Assembly: GCA_018883715.1 (NCBI GenBank)
Contig: JAHLFP010000066.1
Coordinates: 1-43,429, forward strand
Direction: 5' to 3'
DNA: 43,429 nt
From: Candidatus Allofournierella pullistercoris
GTDB lineage: Bacteria > Bacillota > Clostridia > Oscillospirales > Ruminococcaceae
Below are positions 25,350 to 33,051 of this stretch, in pieces (position 1 is the first letter of the stretch; each line of letters opens with the position of its first letter). The notes below the pieces were generated by a model. That model had not been told where the DNA came from. It saw nothing but the letters and a program-made list of their open reading frames with translations, and ran no database searches. A program made the position numbers and the translations under genes.

Positions 25350-26300
25350 ATGAGGGAATATAAACCAGAGGGAGATTATCGTCAGGCAGAAAATCTATCC
25401 CCCCACGAGCTGGAACAAGCCTATTACTCCGGCGAAATCCTGCAAGCCACCGCACTGGCCTTTGACCAACAGCAACGGCTTAGGATTCAGGTGGCGGGGC
25501 AGATTGTCTGTATCCCACCAGAAGAATGTGCTTATGGACTGGATACTGGACAGGTGCGGCAGATTGCTGTATTGAGCCGGGTTGGACGTCCCGTGTGTTT
25601 TGTGGTCACAAGCTTACCGGAGCACCCCCAGGGACTTTCGGTTTCCCGCCGTATGGCACAGCAATATTGCCTGCAAGAACACCTAAACCCGTTGCTACCA
25701 GGAGATATTCTTCCTTGTCGGGTCAGCCACATTGAGCCATTTGGGGCTTTTTGCGACGTGGGTTGTGGCATCAGTGCCCTGCTGCCCATCGACTGCCTGT
25801 CCATCTCCCGCATTCAAACCCCAGCAGACCGAGTTTGTGTGGGGCAAAGTCTTTACTGTGTGCTGAAAAACCGGGATGAACAAGGCCGACTGGTGCTCAG
25901 CCTGCGGGAGCTTCTGGGCACATGGAGCGAAAATGCCCAGCGGTTTGCCGTGGGTGAAACGGTTGTGGGGATTGTGCGCAGCATCGAGGAATACGGGGTG
26001 TTTATTGAAATTGCGCCCAATCTGGCAGGACTGGCCGAACCTGCCCCGGATTTGCAACTGGGCCAGCCGGTAAGTGTATACATCAAAAATATCCTGCCCC
26101 AGCGGATGAAAATCAAGCTGGTGGTGGTGAACCGCAACCTGGAAACCACCGTTCGTTTTCCTTTGTGCTATCAGCGTACAAGCGGCCATATGGAAAAATG
26201 GGTGTACTCCACCGGGCAAAGCGACAAGCAGATTACCACGGTATTTTCCCAGTGCCGCAGTGCAGCCAGGACTTGCGCACAGACCGATTTCCTTTTATAA
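25350..26300 (+). CDS. S1-domain RNA-binding protein
   Basis: 316 residues. Two S1-type OB folds are visible: ~117-190 (LPCRVSHIEPFGAFCDVGCGISALLP) and ~196-262 (VGETVVGIVRSIEEYGVFIEI). The N-terminal ~110 residues resemble the first, degenerate part of clostridial S1-like proteins. It is shorter than ribosomal protein S1 and lacks its repeated C-terminal domains, and the last ~40 residues are unlike S1. RBS AGGA lies nine bases before the ATG. Likely binds RNA or the ribosome. A DUF4364 gene follows after 36 bp. Confidence 0.82.
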   Translation: MREYKPEGDYRQAENLSPHELEQAYYSGEILQATALAFDQQQRLRIQVAGQIVCIPPEECAYGLDTGQVRQIAVLSRVGRPVCFVVTSLPEHPQGLSVSRRMAQQYCLQEHLNPLLPGDILPCRVSHIEPFGAFCDVGCGISALLPIDCLSISRIQTPADRVCVGQSLYCVLKNRDEQGRLVLSLRELLGTWSENAQRFAVGETVVGIVRSIEEYGVFIEIAPNLAGLAEPAPDLQLGQPVSVYIKNILPQRMKIKLVVVNRNLETTVRFPLCYQRTSGHMEKWVYSTGQSDKQITTVFSQCRSAARTCAQTDFLL

Positions 26301-26336
26301 TAAAAAGAGGAACGCTGTGCGAAAGGAAGTGTAACC

Positions 26337-26909
26337 TTGGTCGGAAATGCCTTCACCTTTGGGGTTAAGCCAGGCGGCTTGACCGATAGTTCACAGGTAA
26401 GCATTCTTCTTTGCTATCTGATTAAACACGCTGCCCCTCTTTCCCGCAACGACATTGAGAATGCTCTTCTGGGCGAAGAGCTGGTCAATTATTTCGAGCT
26501 TGCTTCCAGCCTTGGCGACCTTCAACAGCAGGGGCTGATTATGGAAGATGCAGAGGGCTTTTACCACATCACCCCAAAGGGGCTGTCGGTTACAGATGAA
26601 CTGGGATTTGATTTATTGCCCCGCAGTGTGCGGGAAAGCGCCATCCGGTCGGTGGTCCGTGCCCAGCAGTGGGTTCGGAAATCCGCCCAACACCAGACGG
26701 AAATCACCAAAACCGCCCAAGGTTATAAAGTGAATTGCTCCATGCAGGAAATGGGCAGCGAGGTTTTCAGCCTCTCCTTTACCCTTCCAGATGAACGTAC
26801 CGCCCAGATGGTGCGGGATGCCTTTGTGGAAAAAGGCAGTGACATCTATGCCCTTTTGCTGGAAACCTTAACCAGTGAACAACCCGAAGCACCCATTGCA
26901 GTGCCTTGA
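26337..26909 (+). CDS. DUF4364 family winged-helix-like protein
   Basis: 190 residues from a TTG at 26337 with AAGGA nine bases upstream. FGVKPGGLTDSSQVSILLCY and the following helix-turn-helix (PLSRNDIENALLG...LASSLGDLQQQGLI, YHITPKGLSVTDEL) match DUF4364, a clostridial family resembling PadR/winged-helix regulators. The C-terminal half is beta-rich. No direct evidence of DNA targets. Probably co-transcribed with the S1 gene; a strong terminator follows. Confidence 0.82.
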   Translation: MVGNAFTFGVKPGGLTDSSQVSILLCYLIKHAAPLSRNDIENALLGEELVNYFELASSLGDLQQQGLIMEDAEGFYHITPKGLSVTDELGFDLLPRSVRESAIRSVVRAQQWVRKSAQHQTEITKTAQGYKVNCSMQEMGSEVFSLSFTLPDERTAQMVRDAFVEKGSDIYALLLETLTSEQPEAPIAVP

Positions 26910-26917
26910 AGTAAAAT

Positions 26918-26957
26918 AACCCCCAGCCGTGGAGAAAATCCATGGCTGGGGGTTTTT
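26918..26957 (+). terminator. Terminator after the DUF4364 gene
   Basis: Arms AACCCCCAGCCGTGGA and TCCATGGCTGGGGGTT around GAAAA, then five T. Strong stem with one mismatch. Confidence 0.92.
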
Positions 26958-27028
26958 GCAGATGGTCTTATATTTTAGGATTCACGTGAAATGCTTTTGT
27001 CCATTTAGGCACTTTTTTGCCCCTTCGG

Positions 27029-27601
27029 TTACTTGCGCATCAGGTCAGCACCACTGTTCCATGCCTTGCCAACCTTTTCACCGATGGCATAGTAGCCATT
27101 CTGCATCTGGTCAAAGACAAAGGTGTTGAGTTTGGCGGCATCAATCTTTCCTGCGTCATCCAAAACCTTTTCGTGGGCAAGCACATTGACAATTTTCCCA
27201 AGCACCCGCAAGCCATAGGGCTGAGACTGCATTTCCACAACCTCACACTCCAATGTAAGCGGATATTCCGTGATAATAGGTGCATCCACCCGTTCACTTT
27301 TCACTGCATGCAGACCAGTACGTTCAAATTTATCCGCCATCTTGTTGGAGCTGGCGATTCCAAAGAAATCGGATTCCGGCAGGGTATCCATTCCAGGAAC
27401 AGAAAGGGTGAATGCTTTTCTCGCTTTCAGATTAGCCACCGCCTTGTGCTCTTCTTCCAGGTTGAGCGCAACCATATCCTCGGCACAAATTCCACCCCAT
27501 GCCATCATCATGACATCGACGCTATCATCTTCATTGTATGTCCCAATCATATACGCAGGCATAGGAAACAAATAGGGCTTAACACCAAAATCCTTGAACA
27601 T
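27029..27601 (-). CDS. Flavin reductase-like split-barrel FMN protein
   Basis: 190 residues. PYLFPMPAYMIGTYNEDDSV followed by MMMAWGGICAEDMVALNL is the flavin-reductase-like (FMN-binding split barrel) N-terminus; KARKAFTLSVPG and DFFGIASSNKMADKFERTGL continue the flavin and dimer motif. Probably an NAD(P)H:flavin or quinone-type oxidoreductase, cytosolic. Divergent from the HxlR regulator 125 bp away, a common pairing in which the regulator controls the reductase in response to electrophiles or oxidants. Confidence 0.9.
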   Translation of the reverse strand: MFKDFGVKPYLFPMPAYMIGTYNEDDSVDVMMMAWGGICAEDMVALNLEEEHKAVANLKARKAFTLSVPGMDTLPESDFFGIASSNKMADKFERTGLHAVKSERVDAPIITEYPLTLECEVVEMQSQPYGLRVLGKIVNVLAHEKVLDDAGKIDAAKLNTFVFDQMQNGYYAIGEKVGKAWNSGADLMRK

Positions 27602-27696
27602 AACTATGGCTCTTTTTTCTACTGGCAGGATTGACTTTATCCGCCTTTGCTATTATCATAACAAGAACAGAAGAAAAAACAAGTACACACATTTAG

Positions 27697-27705
27697 GTAT
27701 GATAC
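27697..27705 (+). promoter_or_regulatory. HxlR operator / -10 region
   Basis: The perfect dyad GTATGATAC, within AGGTATGATACTTACCT, overlaps a -10-like TATGAT (27698-27703) seven bases before the RBS AGGAGAG. It lies between divergent genes, as expected for an autoregulatory HxlR site. Confidence 0.5.
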
Positions 27706-27726
27706 TTACCTTTAGGAGAGTGTAAA

Positions 27727-28059
27727 ATGAGCATAGAGTGCATTAAAGATGCCAAGCTGGAAGAAACCGGATTCAGTTACACCATGTCCCTGATACAGGG
27801 AAAGTACAAGATGTTTATCCTGTATGCTCTAATGGAGTTTCAGGTGATACGCTTTAACGAATTGAAAAAATACATCAAGACGATTTCCTACAAAACCCTG
27901 AGCGCCACCTTAAAAGAACTGGAAGCAGACGGCCTGGTCCACCGGGAGGAATACCCACAAATCCCTCCAAAAGTGGAATACAGCCTGACCGAAAGAGGCA
28001 AATCGTTGATTCCCATCTTGGATAGCATGTGCGACTGGGGCGACAAAAACAGGATATGA
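27727..28059 (+). CDS. HxlR-family transcriptional regulator
   Basis: 110 residues forming one winged helix. GKYKMFILYALMEFQVIRFNELKKY replaces the common GGKWT start of the family; KTISYKTLSATLKELEADGLVHREEYPQIPPKVEYSLTERGKSLIPIL is the HxlR wing signature (quoted here as family pattern only in parts: LSATLKELEADGLV, PPKVEYSLTERG). Cys5 near the N-terminus could be redox-active as in YodB/HypR. RBS AGGAGAG. Likely regulates itself and the divergent flavin reductase. Confidence 0.9.
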   Translation: MSIECIKDAKLEETGFSYTMSLIQGKYKMFILYALMEFQVIRFNELKKYIKTISYKTLSATLKELEADGLVHREEYPQIPPKVEYSLTERGKSLIPILDSMCDWGDKNRI

Positions 28060-28067
28060 GTATAGAT

Positions 28068-28107
28068 AAAGCCGGACGGAGTGTGGAACATCCTGTTCGG
28101 CTTTTTT
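28068..28107 (+). terminator. Terminator after the HxlR gene
   Basis: AAAGCCGGAC pairs with GTTCGGCTTT (one G-U), with an inner GGA/TCC stem, then a T run at 28102-28107. Confidence 0.85.
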
Positions 28108-28160
28108 GATTAACCGATATATATTGCAAGTCATAATTTTGCCACAAAACATGGAATTTA

Positions 28161-28225
28161 TTAGGATAAAAACCCTGAGACAGCTTTCTTATTCCTTCTC
28201 CCATATCCTTGCCCTGAGTGATATA
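28161..28225. repeat. Direct repeat, copy 1 (left of the grpB-like gene)
   Basis: About 65 bp, matching copy 2 at 28853-28917 at roughly four of five positions by eye, with a shared core GCTTTCTTATTCC and TATCCTTGC. Copies are in the same orientation, ~690 bp apart, and bracket the AT-rich gene. Confidence 0.7.
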
Positions 28226-28249
28226 CAGTAAATTATTGAAATAATCATA

Positions 28250-28765
28250 TCAAATCAATCCACACTGCTTATATATTTCCCCAATAACAGAAGATTTATG
28301 TTCAAGATATTTTTCAATGTCATTTGGATATAACTTTGCAGCTTCCAACTTAATTTTACTATATTTTTCGACAGCTTCCGGGTGTGTTCTCAAATAGTTT
28401 CTAAATGTTATATGTCTGTGCAATTCCCTCGATTGCGCTGAACACACGTATACATGATGTTCTTGTAAATGTGGCTTATTATCATACCTAAATGCTTCCC
28501 TACCCTCTATGCCTAAATTCCCCTCATAAATATAGCCGATAGAAGCTAAGCGTCTCACAACTTCGTCAAATATAGAATAATCTTTAATAACGAGATCAAT
28601 ATCAATAATCGGCTTTGCAGATAAGCCTCTGACGGATGTGCTACCCACATGTTCGACTCCGATAATAAGGTCTGATATTATTTCTTCCAGCTCGGCTTTT
28701 ATTTTAATGAAATCATCAATCCATTTTTCGTCATAAGGCAAGACAACTATATTTTTCGTATTCAT
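28250..28765 (-). CDS. GrpB-family nucleotidyltransferase-like protein
   Basis: 171 residues from the ATG at 28765 (GGAG nine bases upstream; a TTG at 28798 would add 11 residues). VVLPYDEKWIDDFIKI at the start and VEHVGSTSVRGLSAKPIIDI carry the GSTS plus Asp-Ile-Asp pattern of the GrpB/UPF0157 nucleotidyltransferase fold. HHVYVCSAQSRELHRHITFR is the other family block. The biochemical role is not established; some relatives are fused to CoaE. The gene is clearly more AT-rich than its neighbours and lies between two diverged direct repeats, so it was probably acquired. Confidence 0.88.
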   Translation of the reverse strand: MNTKNIVVLPYDEKWIDDFIKIKAELEEIISDLIIGVEHVGSTSVRGLSAKPIIDIDLVIKDYSIFDEVVRRLASIGYIYEGNLGIEGREAFRYDNKPHLQEHHVYVCSAQSRELHRHITFRNYLRTHPEAVEKYSKIKLEAAKLYPNDIEKYLEHKSSVIGEIYKQCGLI

Positions 28766-28852
28766 ATTTCTGGACTCCAACCCTTTATTGCAATTCAATA
28801 TTTATGTCATACTTATCATTAATAAGCATATAACTGGTATTATGAGTCGTGT

Positions 28853-28917
28853 TTAGGATAGAAAATCCTGACCCTGCTTTCTTATTCCCTCTTCCGTATC
28901 CTTGCTTTGAGCAATAT
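28853..28917. repeat. Direct repeat, copy 2 (right of the grpB-like gene)
   Basis: Same-orientation partner of 28161-28225. On the minus strand it directly follows the guaA terminator. Both copies can be read on the minus strand as a similar short peptide (one gives IAQSKDTEEGIRKQGQDF, the other ITQGKDMGEGIRKLSQGF), which hints at a decayed coding sequence. Confidence 0.7.
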
Positions 28918-28923
28918 CATGCA

Positions 28924-28966
28924 AAGAACACCCAAGGCCGCAACGAATCCAGCCTTGGGTGTTCTT
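28924..28966 (-). terminator. guaA terminator
   Basis: A 15-bp stem, AAGAACACCCAAGGC (28924-28938) with its complement at 28952-28966 and a 13-base loop, 17 bases after the guaA stop. The T run is weak. Confidence 0.8.
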
Positions 28967-28983
28967 GAAACTATATTTTTATG

Positions 28984-30525
28984 TTATTCAAACTCAATGG
29001 TTGCGGGGGGCTTACCGGTGCAATCGTACATAACGCGGTTGATATGGGGAACCTCGTTTACGATACGGCTGGTGACCTTTGCTACCAGCTCCCAGGGCAG
29101 GTAGGCGGGTTCGGCGGTCATAAAGTCGGTGGTGGTGACTGCACGCAGGGCGATTGCGTAGTCATAGGTACGCTCGTCGCCCATAACGCCCACGCTGCGC
29201 ATATTGGTCAGTGCAGCGAAGTACTGGCCCAGGTTTTTATCCTCGCCAGCGGCGGCAATCTCTTCCCGCCAGATGGCGTCTGCATCCTGCACCATCTTGA
29301 TCTTCTCTTCGGTTACTTCACCGATAATCCGGATGGCCAAGCCAGGACCGGGGAAGGGCTGACGGCTTACCAGATACTCGGGGATGCCCAGCTCACGACC
29401 TGCGTTGCGCACCTCGTCCTTGAACAGGTCACGCAAAGGCTCGATAATCTCCTTAAAGTCCACATAGTCAGGCAGACCGCCCACGTTGTGGTGGCTCTTA
29501 ATCACGGTGCTTTCACCGCCTGCTCCACTCTCCACCACGTCGGGGTAAATAGTGCCCTGTACCAGGAAGTCCACTACACCAATCTTTTTAGCTTCTTCTT
29601 CAAAGACGCGGATGAACTCCTCACCAATGATCTTGCGCTTCTTCTCCGGCTCGTCCACACCTTTCAGCTTTTCATAGAAACGCTGACGTGCATCTACACA
29701 GATGAAGTTCAGGTCATAGTGTCCCTCAGGGCCAAAGACAGAGCAAACCTCTTCGCTCTCGTTTTTACGCAGCAGGCCGTGGTCCACAAACACGCAGGTC
29801 AGCTGCTTGCCCACAGCTTTTGCCAGCATAACAGCGGCAACAGAGCTGTCTACGCCGCCGGACAGGGCGCACAGAACCCGGCCGTCGCCCACTTTTTCCC
29901 GGATGGCCTGGATGGACTTTTCCACGAAGGAGTCCATGGTCCACTCGCCTTTGCATCCGCACACATTATAAACAAAGTTGGACAGCATCTTGGTGCCTTC
30001 CTGGGTGTGGAGAACCTCGGGGTGGAACTGCACTGCATACAGGTTGCGCTCAGGCCATTCCACAGCGGCTACGGGACAGTTGTCGGTGTAAGCGCTGATG
30101 GTAAAGCCAGGTGCGGCTTTTTCGATGTAGTCGTTGTGACTCATCCAGCAGATGGTGGTTTCCTGCACACCCTCAAACAGCTTGCTGGAGGTGTTCACAT
30201 GAACCTCGGTCTTGCCGTACTCACGCTCCGGTGCAACGCAAACGTGACCACCCAGCAGGTGCATCATCAGCTGAGAACCATAGCAGATGCCCAGTACGGG
30301 GATACCCATCTCGAACACTTCGGTGCTGATGCTGGGAGAATCCTCCAGGTATACACTGTTCGGGCCGCCGGTAAAGATAATACCCGCAGGTTTCTTCTCA
30401 CGAATTGCCTCCAGTGCCTTGGTATACGATACGATTTCGCTGTATACATGGCATTCACGCACACGGCGGGCAATGAGCTGGTTGTACTGGCCGCCAAAAT
30501 CCACAACTAAAATGGTCTCTGCCAT
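28984..30525 (-). CDS. guaA: GMP synthase (glutamine-hydrolysing)
   Basis: 513 residues, full length. Glutaminase half: catalytic Cys81 (GICYGSQLM) with His and Glu in [12 protein letters not shown]-pyrophosphatase half: PP-loop [11 protein letters not shown], then [11 protein letters not shown] and [10 protein letters not shown]; dimerisation end [16 protein letters not shown] ([16 protein letters not shown]), closing with [13 protein letters not shown]. Converts XMP to GMP. GGGAGGA RBS. Single gene with its own promoter and terminator; no purine riboswitch is seen upstream. Confidence 0.98.
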   Translation of the reverse strand: MAETILVVDFGGQYNQLIARRVRECHVYSEIVSYTKALEAIREKKPAGIIFTGGPNSVYLEDSPSISTEVFEMGIPVLGICYGSQLMMHLLGGHVCVAPEREYGKTEVHVNTSSKLFEGVQETTICWMSHNDYIEKAAPGFTISAYTDNCPVAAVEWPERNLYAVQFHPEVLHTQEGTKMLSNFVYNVCGCKGEWTMDSFVEKSIQAIREKVGDGRVLCALSGGVDSSVAAVMLAKAVGKQLTCVFVDHGLLRKNESEEVCSVFGPEGHYDLNFICVDARQRFYEKLKGVDEPEKKRKIIGEEFIRVFEEEAKKIGVVDFLVQGTIYPDVVESGAGGESTVIKSHHNVGGLPDYVDFKEIIEPLRDLFKDEVRNAGRELGIPEYLVSRQPFPGPGLAIRIIGEVTEEKIKMVQDADAIWREEIAAAGEDKNLGQYFAALTNMRSVGVMGDERTYDYAIALRAVTTTDFMTAEPAYLPWELVAKVTSRIVNEVPHINRVMYDCTGKPPATIEFE

Positions 30526-30575
30526 TGATGTTCCTCCCTAAAATCCATGGTTATGCTTTTGCGAATTTACCCATG

Positions 30576-30604
30576 ATTATAACACAGTTTGTCCCAACAG
30601 GCAA
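30576..30604 (-). promoter_or_regulatory. guaA promoter
   Basis: Minus strand TTGCCT (30599-30604), 17-bp spacer, perfect TATAAT (30576-30581). The leader is ~45 nt, too short for an aptamer. The segment 30605-30810 shows nothing else recognisable. Confidence 0.8.
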
Positions 30605-30810
30605 ATGAAAAACTACAAAAAACAGCATAATCACTCGGTTTTTGCATTCCACCAAGGAAAGTGGATTTTACGCATAAGATATTGTCAAAATCACCCGAAA
30701 AGTGACATCCGTCCGCTTTATACTTTTTTGCTTGTCACAAGCAGGGTGTTTATAATATATAAATAGCTACCACGCTTCCCTTTTGCGTTATCACATTAGC
30801 GTGAAACACA

Positions 30811-30839
30811 TTGACAAATACGCAAAGATATGCTATCCT
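30811..30839 (+). promoter_or_regulatory. Promoter of the CNNM-type transporter transcript
   Basis: Perfect TTGACA (30811-30816), 17-bp spacer, TATCCT (30834-30839). Transcription would begin near 30846, about 290 nt upstream of the ATG at 31137. Confidence 0.85.
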
Positions 30840-30845
30840 AAACAA

Positions 30846-31046
30846 TATATTCTCAGTTAGGATTTGTAGGCCCGTCCGGGGTATTCCCACTGACGGAAGA
30901 TTCATCCCTATTTTTAGCATTACGAGGAGATTAAAAGAAATTATGGACGACAACGGCGGCGAACCTGCCAGTAGCATCATCCAGAATCAAGACGTTTTAC
31001 AGGCACACCTGTGTTCTCTCTTGCGAGGGCACGGGCGTGTCTTTTT
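30846..31046 (+). promoter_or_regulatory. Structured mRNA leader, possible riboswitch of unknown class
   Basis: Elements in order: a hairpin CCGTC-cGGG-gtatt-CCC-act-GACGG (30872-30895); an SD-like GAGGAG and small ORF (30943-31071); stems GGCGG/CCTGCC and ACAGG-cac-ACCTGT; then a terminator-like hairpin AGGGCACG/CGTGTCTT (31026-31043) followed by TTTTT. The layout of aptamer-like fold, intrinsic terminator and gene suits attenuation. It does not match the M-box, yybP-ykoY, NiCo, ydaO or T-box consensus as I know them. Confidence 0.5.
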
Positions 31047-31071
31047 GCGTTTTGGATGGTTGCGTCAATAG
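30943..31071 (+). CDS. Small upstream ORF (42 aa) in the transporter leader
   Basis: ATG at 30943, 13 bases after GAGGAG. The first residues, MDDNGGEPASSII, resemble the usual N-terminus of CNNM/HlyC-type transporters (MDD, Gly/Ser-rich, SSII before the first helix), but the rest (QNQDVLQAHLCSLLRGHGRV) does not. It overlaps the terminator-like hairpin. It may be a leader peptide or the remnant 5' end of a lost paralogous transporter gene. Expression uncertain. Confidence 0.35.
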   Translation: MDDNGGEPASSIIQNQDVLQAHLCSLLRGHGRVFLRFGWLRQ

Positions 31072-31136
31072 GCAGCCGGTTTGCAAAATTTTATAGTTTG
31101 ATTCACGATTTTACCAAGCAAAAAGGAGTTTCTATT

Positions 31137-32477
31137 ATGATAAGCCCAGTTCTCTGGCAACTTTTATTACAGGTCATCTTAATTGGTCTTAATGCGATTT
31201 TCGCTTGCGCTGAAATCGCGGTTATCTCGGTGAGTGACACAAAGCTGGCTCAGCTTGTGGCGCAGGGTGACAAACGAGCTATCCGCCTGGCACAGCTGAC
31301 CAGTCAGCCAGCCCGTTTTCTGGCTACCATTCAGGTGGCCATCACCCTGTCCGGCTTTTTAGGAAGTGCCTTTGCGGCGGACAACTTTTCCGGCATGATT
31401 ACCACCGCACTGTCTTTTCTGCCCATTCCCACCAAGGTGATTCAGTCCTTCTCTCTGATTGTGGTAACCTTGGTGCTGTCTTACTTCACCCTGATTTTTG
31501 GCGAACTTGTTCCCAAGCGGCTTGCCATGAAAAAGGCGGAACAACTTGCCCTGGGTATGGCTACCCTGATTTCTGTGCTGTCCACCCTGGCATCCCCCAT
31601 TGTATGGGTTTTGACCTCCTCCACAAACCTTGTGTTGCGGATGTTCGGCCTTGACCCCAATGCGGAGGAGGACGAGGTAAGCGAAGAGGAAATCCGCATG
31701 ATGGTGGACGCCGGCAGCCAAAAGGGTGTAATTGACCAGGAAGAACGGCAGTTTATCCAGAATGTATTTGAATTTGACGACCTGACCGTAGGCGAATTTT
31801 CCACCCACCGGACGGATTTGGTGGTTTTGTGGCTGGAGGAAAACGACGAGGAGTGGGCGGAAATTCTGCGTACCACCCGTTTCGCCCGCTATCCTGTCTG
31901 CGATGAATCCACCGATAATATCGTGGGTATTTTGAACGTGCGAGACTACTTCCGCCTTGCCGACCGGAGCCGGGAAAATGTGCTGAAATACGCTGTGAAG
32001 CCTGCATTCTTTGTATCCGAGCACCTGAAAGCAGACGTACTGTTCCAGCAGATGAAACAAACCCGCAACCACTTTGCGGTTGTGCTGGATGAATACGGCG
32101 GGGTAATGGGTGTTGTCACCATGAACGACCTGCTGGAACAGCTGGTGGGCGACCTGGAAGACGATGCAGAAAAGCCCCTTGAACCTGTGGACATTGAGCC
32201 TGTGAATAACAAGAGCTGGCGGATTCAGGGCAGTGCCTCCCTGAAAGAGGTATCCCGCCAGTTAAATTTGGACTTGTCCGAGGATGAACTGGATACCTTT
32301 GATACCTTCGGTGGTTTTGTGCTGGGCCATTACGGCTTTGTGCCCAAGGATTCCGATGATTTGTCGGTGGAAATCCCTCCCCTGCGGATTGCAAAAGGAC
32401 AGGTGCGGGACCATCGCCTGGAAGTTGCGATTGTGGAGCGCATCCAACCTGAAGCCGAAGCCTCTGCGCAAGAATAG
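31137..32477 (+). CDS. CNNM/CorC-HlyC family (TlyC-like) transporter
   Basis: 446 residues from the ATG at 31137 (AAAAGGAG eight bases upstream). DUF21/CNNM membrane domain with about four helices (1-~190; ILIGLNAIFACAEIAVISVS), acidic linker (EEDEVSEEEIRMMVDAG), a CBS pair (~205-330; TTRFARYPVCDESTDNIVGI, FAVVLDEYGGVMGVVTMNDL) and the C-terminal CorC_HlyC FAD-like domain (~350-432). The family is linked to Mg2+ (or Na+/Mg2+) transport, with nucleotide sensing by the CBS pair; the older hemolysin label is misleading. Unusual long structured leader upstream; strong terminator after. Confidence 0.93.
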   Translation: MISPVLWQLLLQVILIGLNAIFACAEIAVISVSDTKLAQLVAQGDKRAIRLAQLTSQPARFLATIQVAITLSGFLGSAFAADNFSGMITTALSFLPIPTKVIQSFSLIVVTLVLSYFTLIFGELVPKRLAMKKAEQLALGMATLISVLSTLASPIVWVLTSSTNLVLRMFGLDPNAEEDEVSEEEIRMMVDAGSQKGVIDQEERQFIQNVFEFDDLTVGEFSTHRTDLVVLWLEENDEEWAEILRTTRFARYPVCDESTDNIVGILNVRDYFRLADRSRENVLKYAVKPAFFVSEHLKADVLFQQMKQTRNHFAVVLDEYGGVMGVVTMNDLLEQLVGDLEDDAEKPLEPVDIEPVNNKSWRIQGSASLKEVSRQLNLDLSEDELDTFDTFGGFVLGHYGFVPKDSDDLSVEIPPLRIAKGQVRDHRLEVAIVERIQPEAEASAQE

Positions 32478-32479
32478 TA

Positions 32480-32512
32480 AAATCCCCCTGCTGTACCACG
32501 GCAGGGGGATTT
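32480..32512 (+). terminator. Terminator after the CNNM gene
   Basis: Perfect 12-bp stem AAATCCCCCTGC / GCAGGGGGATTT with a nine-base loop. It lies just after the stop. Confidence 0.85.
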
Positions 32513-32544
32513 CCACATATTGTATATAAAAGTATGACTTTCCC

Positions 32545-32573
32545 TTGATTTTAACTTTCAAAACTGGTATAAT
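32545..32573 (+). promoter_or_regulatory. ridA promoter
   Basis: TTGATT (32545-32550), 17-bp spacer, perfect TATAAT (32568-32573), ~50-nt leader and AAGGAGG before the ATG. Confidence 0.85.
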
Positions 32574-32628
32574 GGCCACAGTGCCGCAAGACAGGTACTT
32601 ATATTTTTATTCAAGGAGGCTTTTCCCT

Positions 32629-32997
32629 ATGATCGTTGTTGACACCAAAAACGCTCCTGGCGCAATCGGCCCCTACTCTCAGGCATTCGAGGTTGCTGGC
32701 CTGGTTATCACTTCCGGACAGCTGCCCGTAAACCCCGAAAACGGCGAGATGCCCGAAGGCATCGCTGCTCAGGCTGAATGGAGCTGCAAGAACGTTGCTG
32801 CTATTCTGGAAGCCGCTGGCACTGGCATGGACAAGGTTGTAAAGACCACCTGCTTCCTGGCCAACATGAGCGATTTTGCCGCTTTCAATGAAGTATATGC
32901 CAAGTACTTTACTTCCAAGCCCGCACGCAGCTGTGTTGCTGTAAAGGACCTGCCCAAGGGCGCCCTGTGCGAGATTGAAGCAATCGCAGAGAAATAA
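32629..32997 (+). CDS. ridA: RidA family enamine/imine deaminase
   Basis: 122 residues, normal length. Start at 32629 after AAGGAGG. AIGPYSQAFEVAGLVITSGQ, the Arg in SKPARSCVAVKDLPKGALCE and IEAIAE are the RidA signature; the Arg that holds the substrate carboxylate is kept. Hydrolyses reactive 2-aminoacrylate-type enamines from PLP enzymes, as a cytosolic trimer. The codon choice is unusually biased (many GCT and CTG), which together with the near-consensus promoter and RBS suggests high expression. Confidence 0.95.
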   Translation: MIVVDTKNAPGAIGPYSQAFEVAGLVITSGQLPVNPENGEMPEGIAAQAEWSCKNVAAILEAAGTGMDKVVKTTCFLANMSDFAAFNEVYAKYFTSKPARSCVAVKDLPKGALCEIEAIAEK

Positions 32998-33000
32998 TAA

Positions 33001-33036
33001 AAAAGTGCAATCCCCTTTTCCGGGGCTTGCACTTTT
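33001..33036. terminator. Bidirectional terminator between ridA and coaD
   Basis: AAAAGTGCAA pairs with TTGCACTTTT, with an inner CCCC/GGGG stem; T-rich on both exits. Confidence 0.88.
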
Positions 33037-33051
33037 CTTTTTATTGGCCTA

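Noticed and set aside
30846..31046. M-box (Mg2+) or yybP-ykoY (Mn2+) riboswitch before the CNNM gene
   Set aside because: The conserved M-box blocks (GTTAGGTGAGGCTCC, GCTGCTGCCC) and the yybP-ykoY GGGGAGTA/CGAGACC core are not present, so only an unassigned leader is reported.
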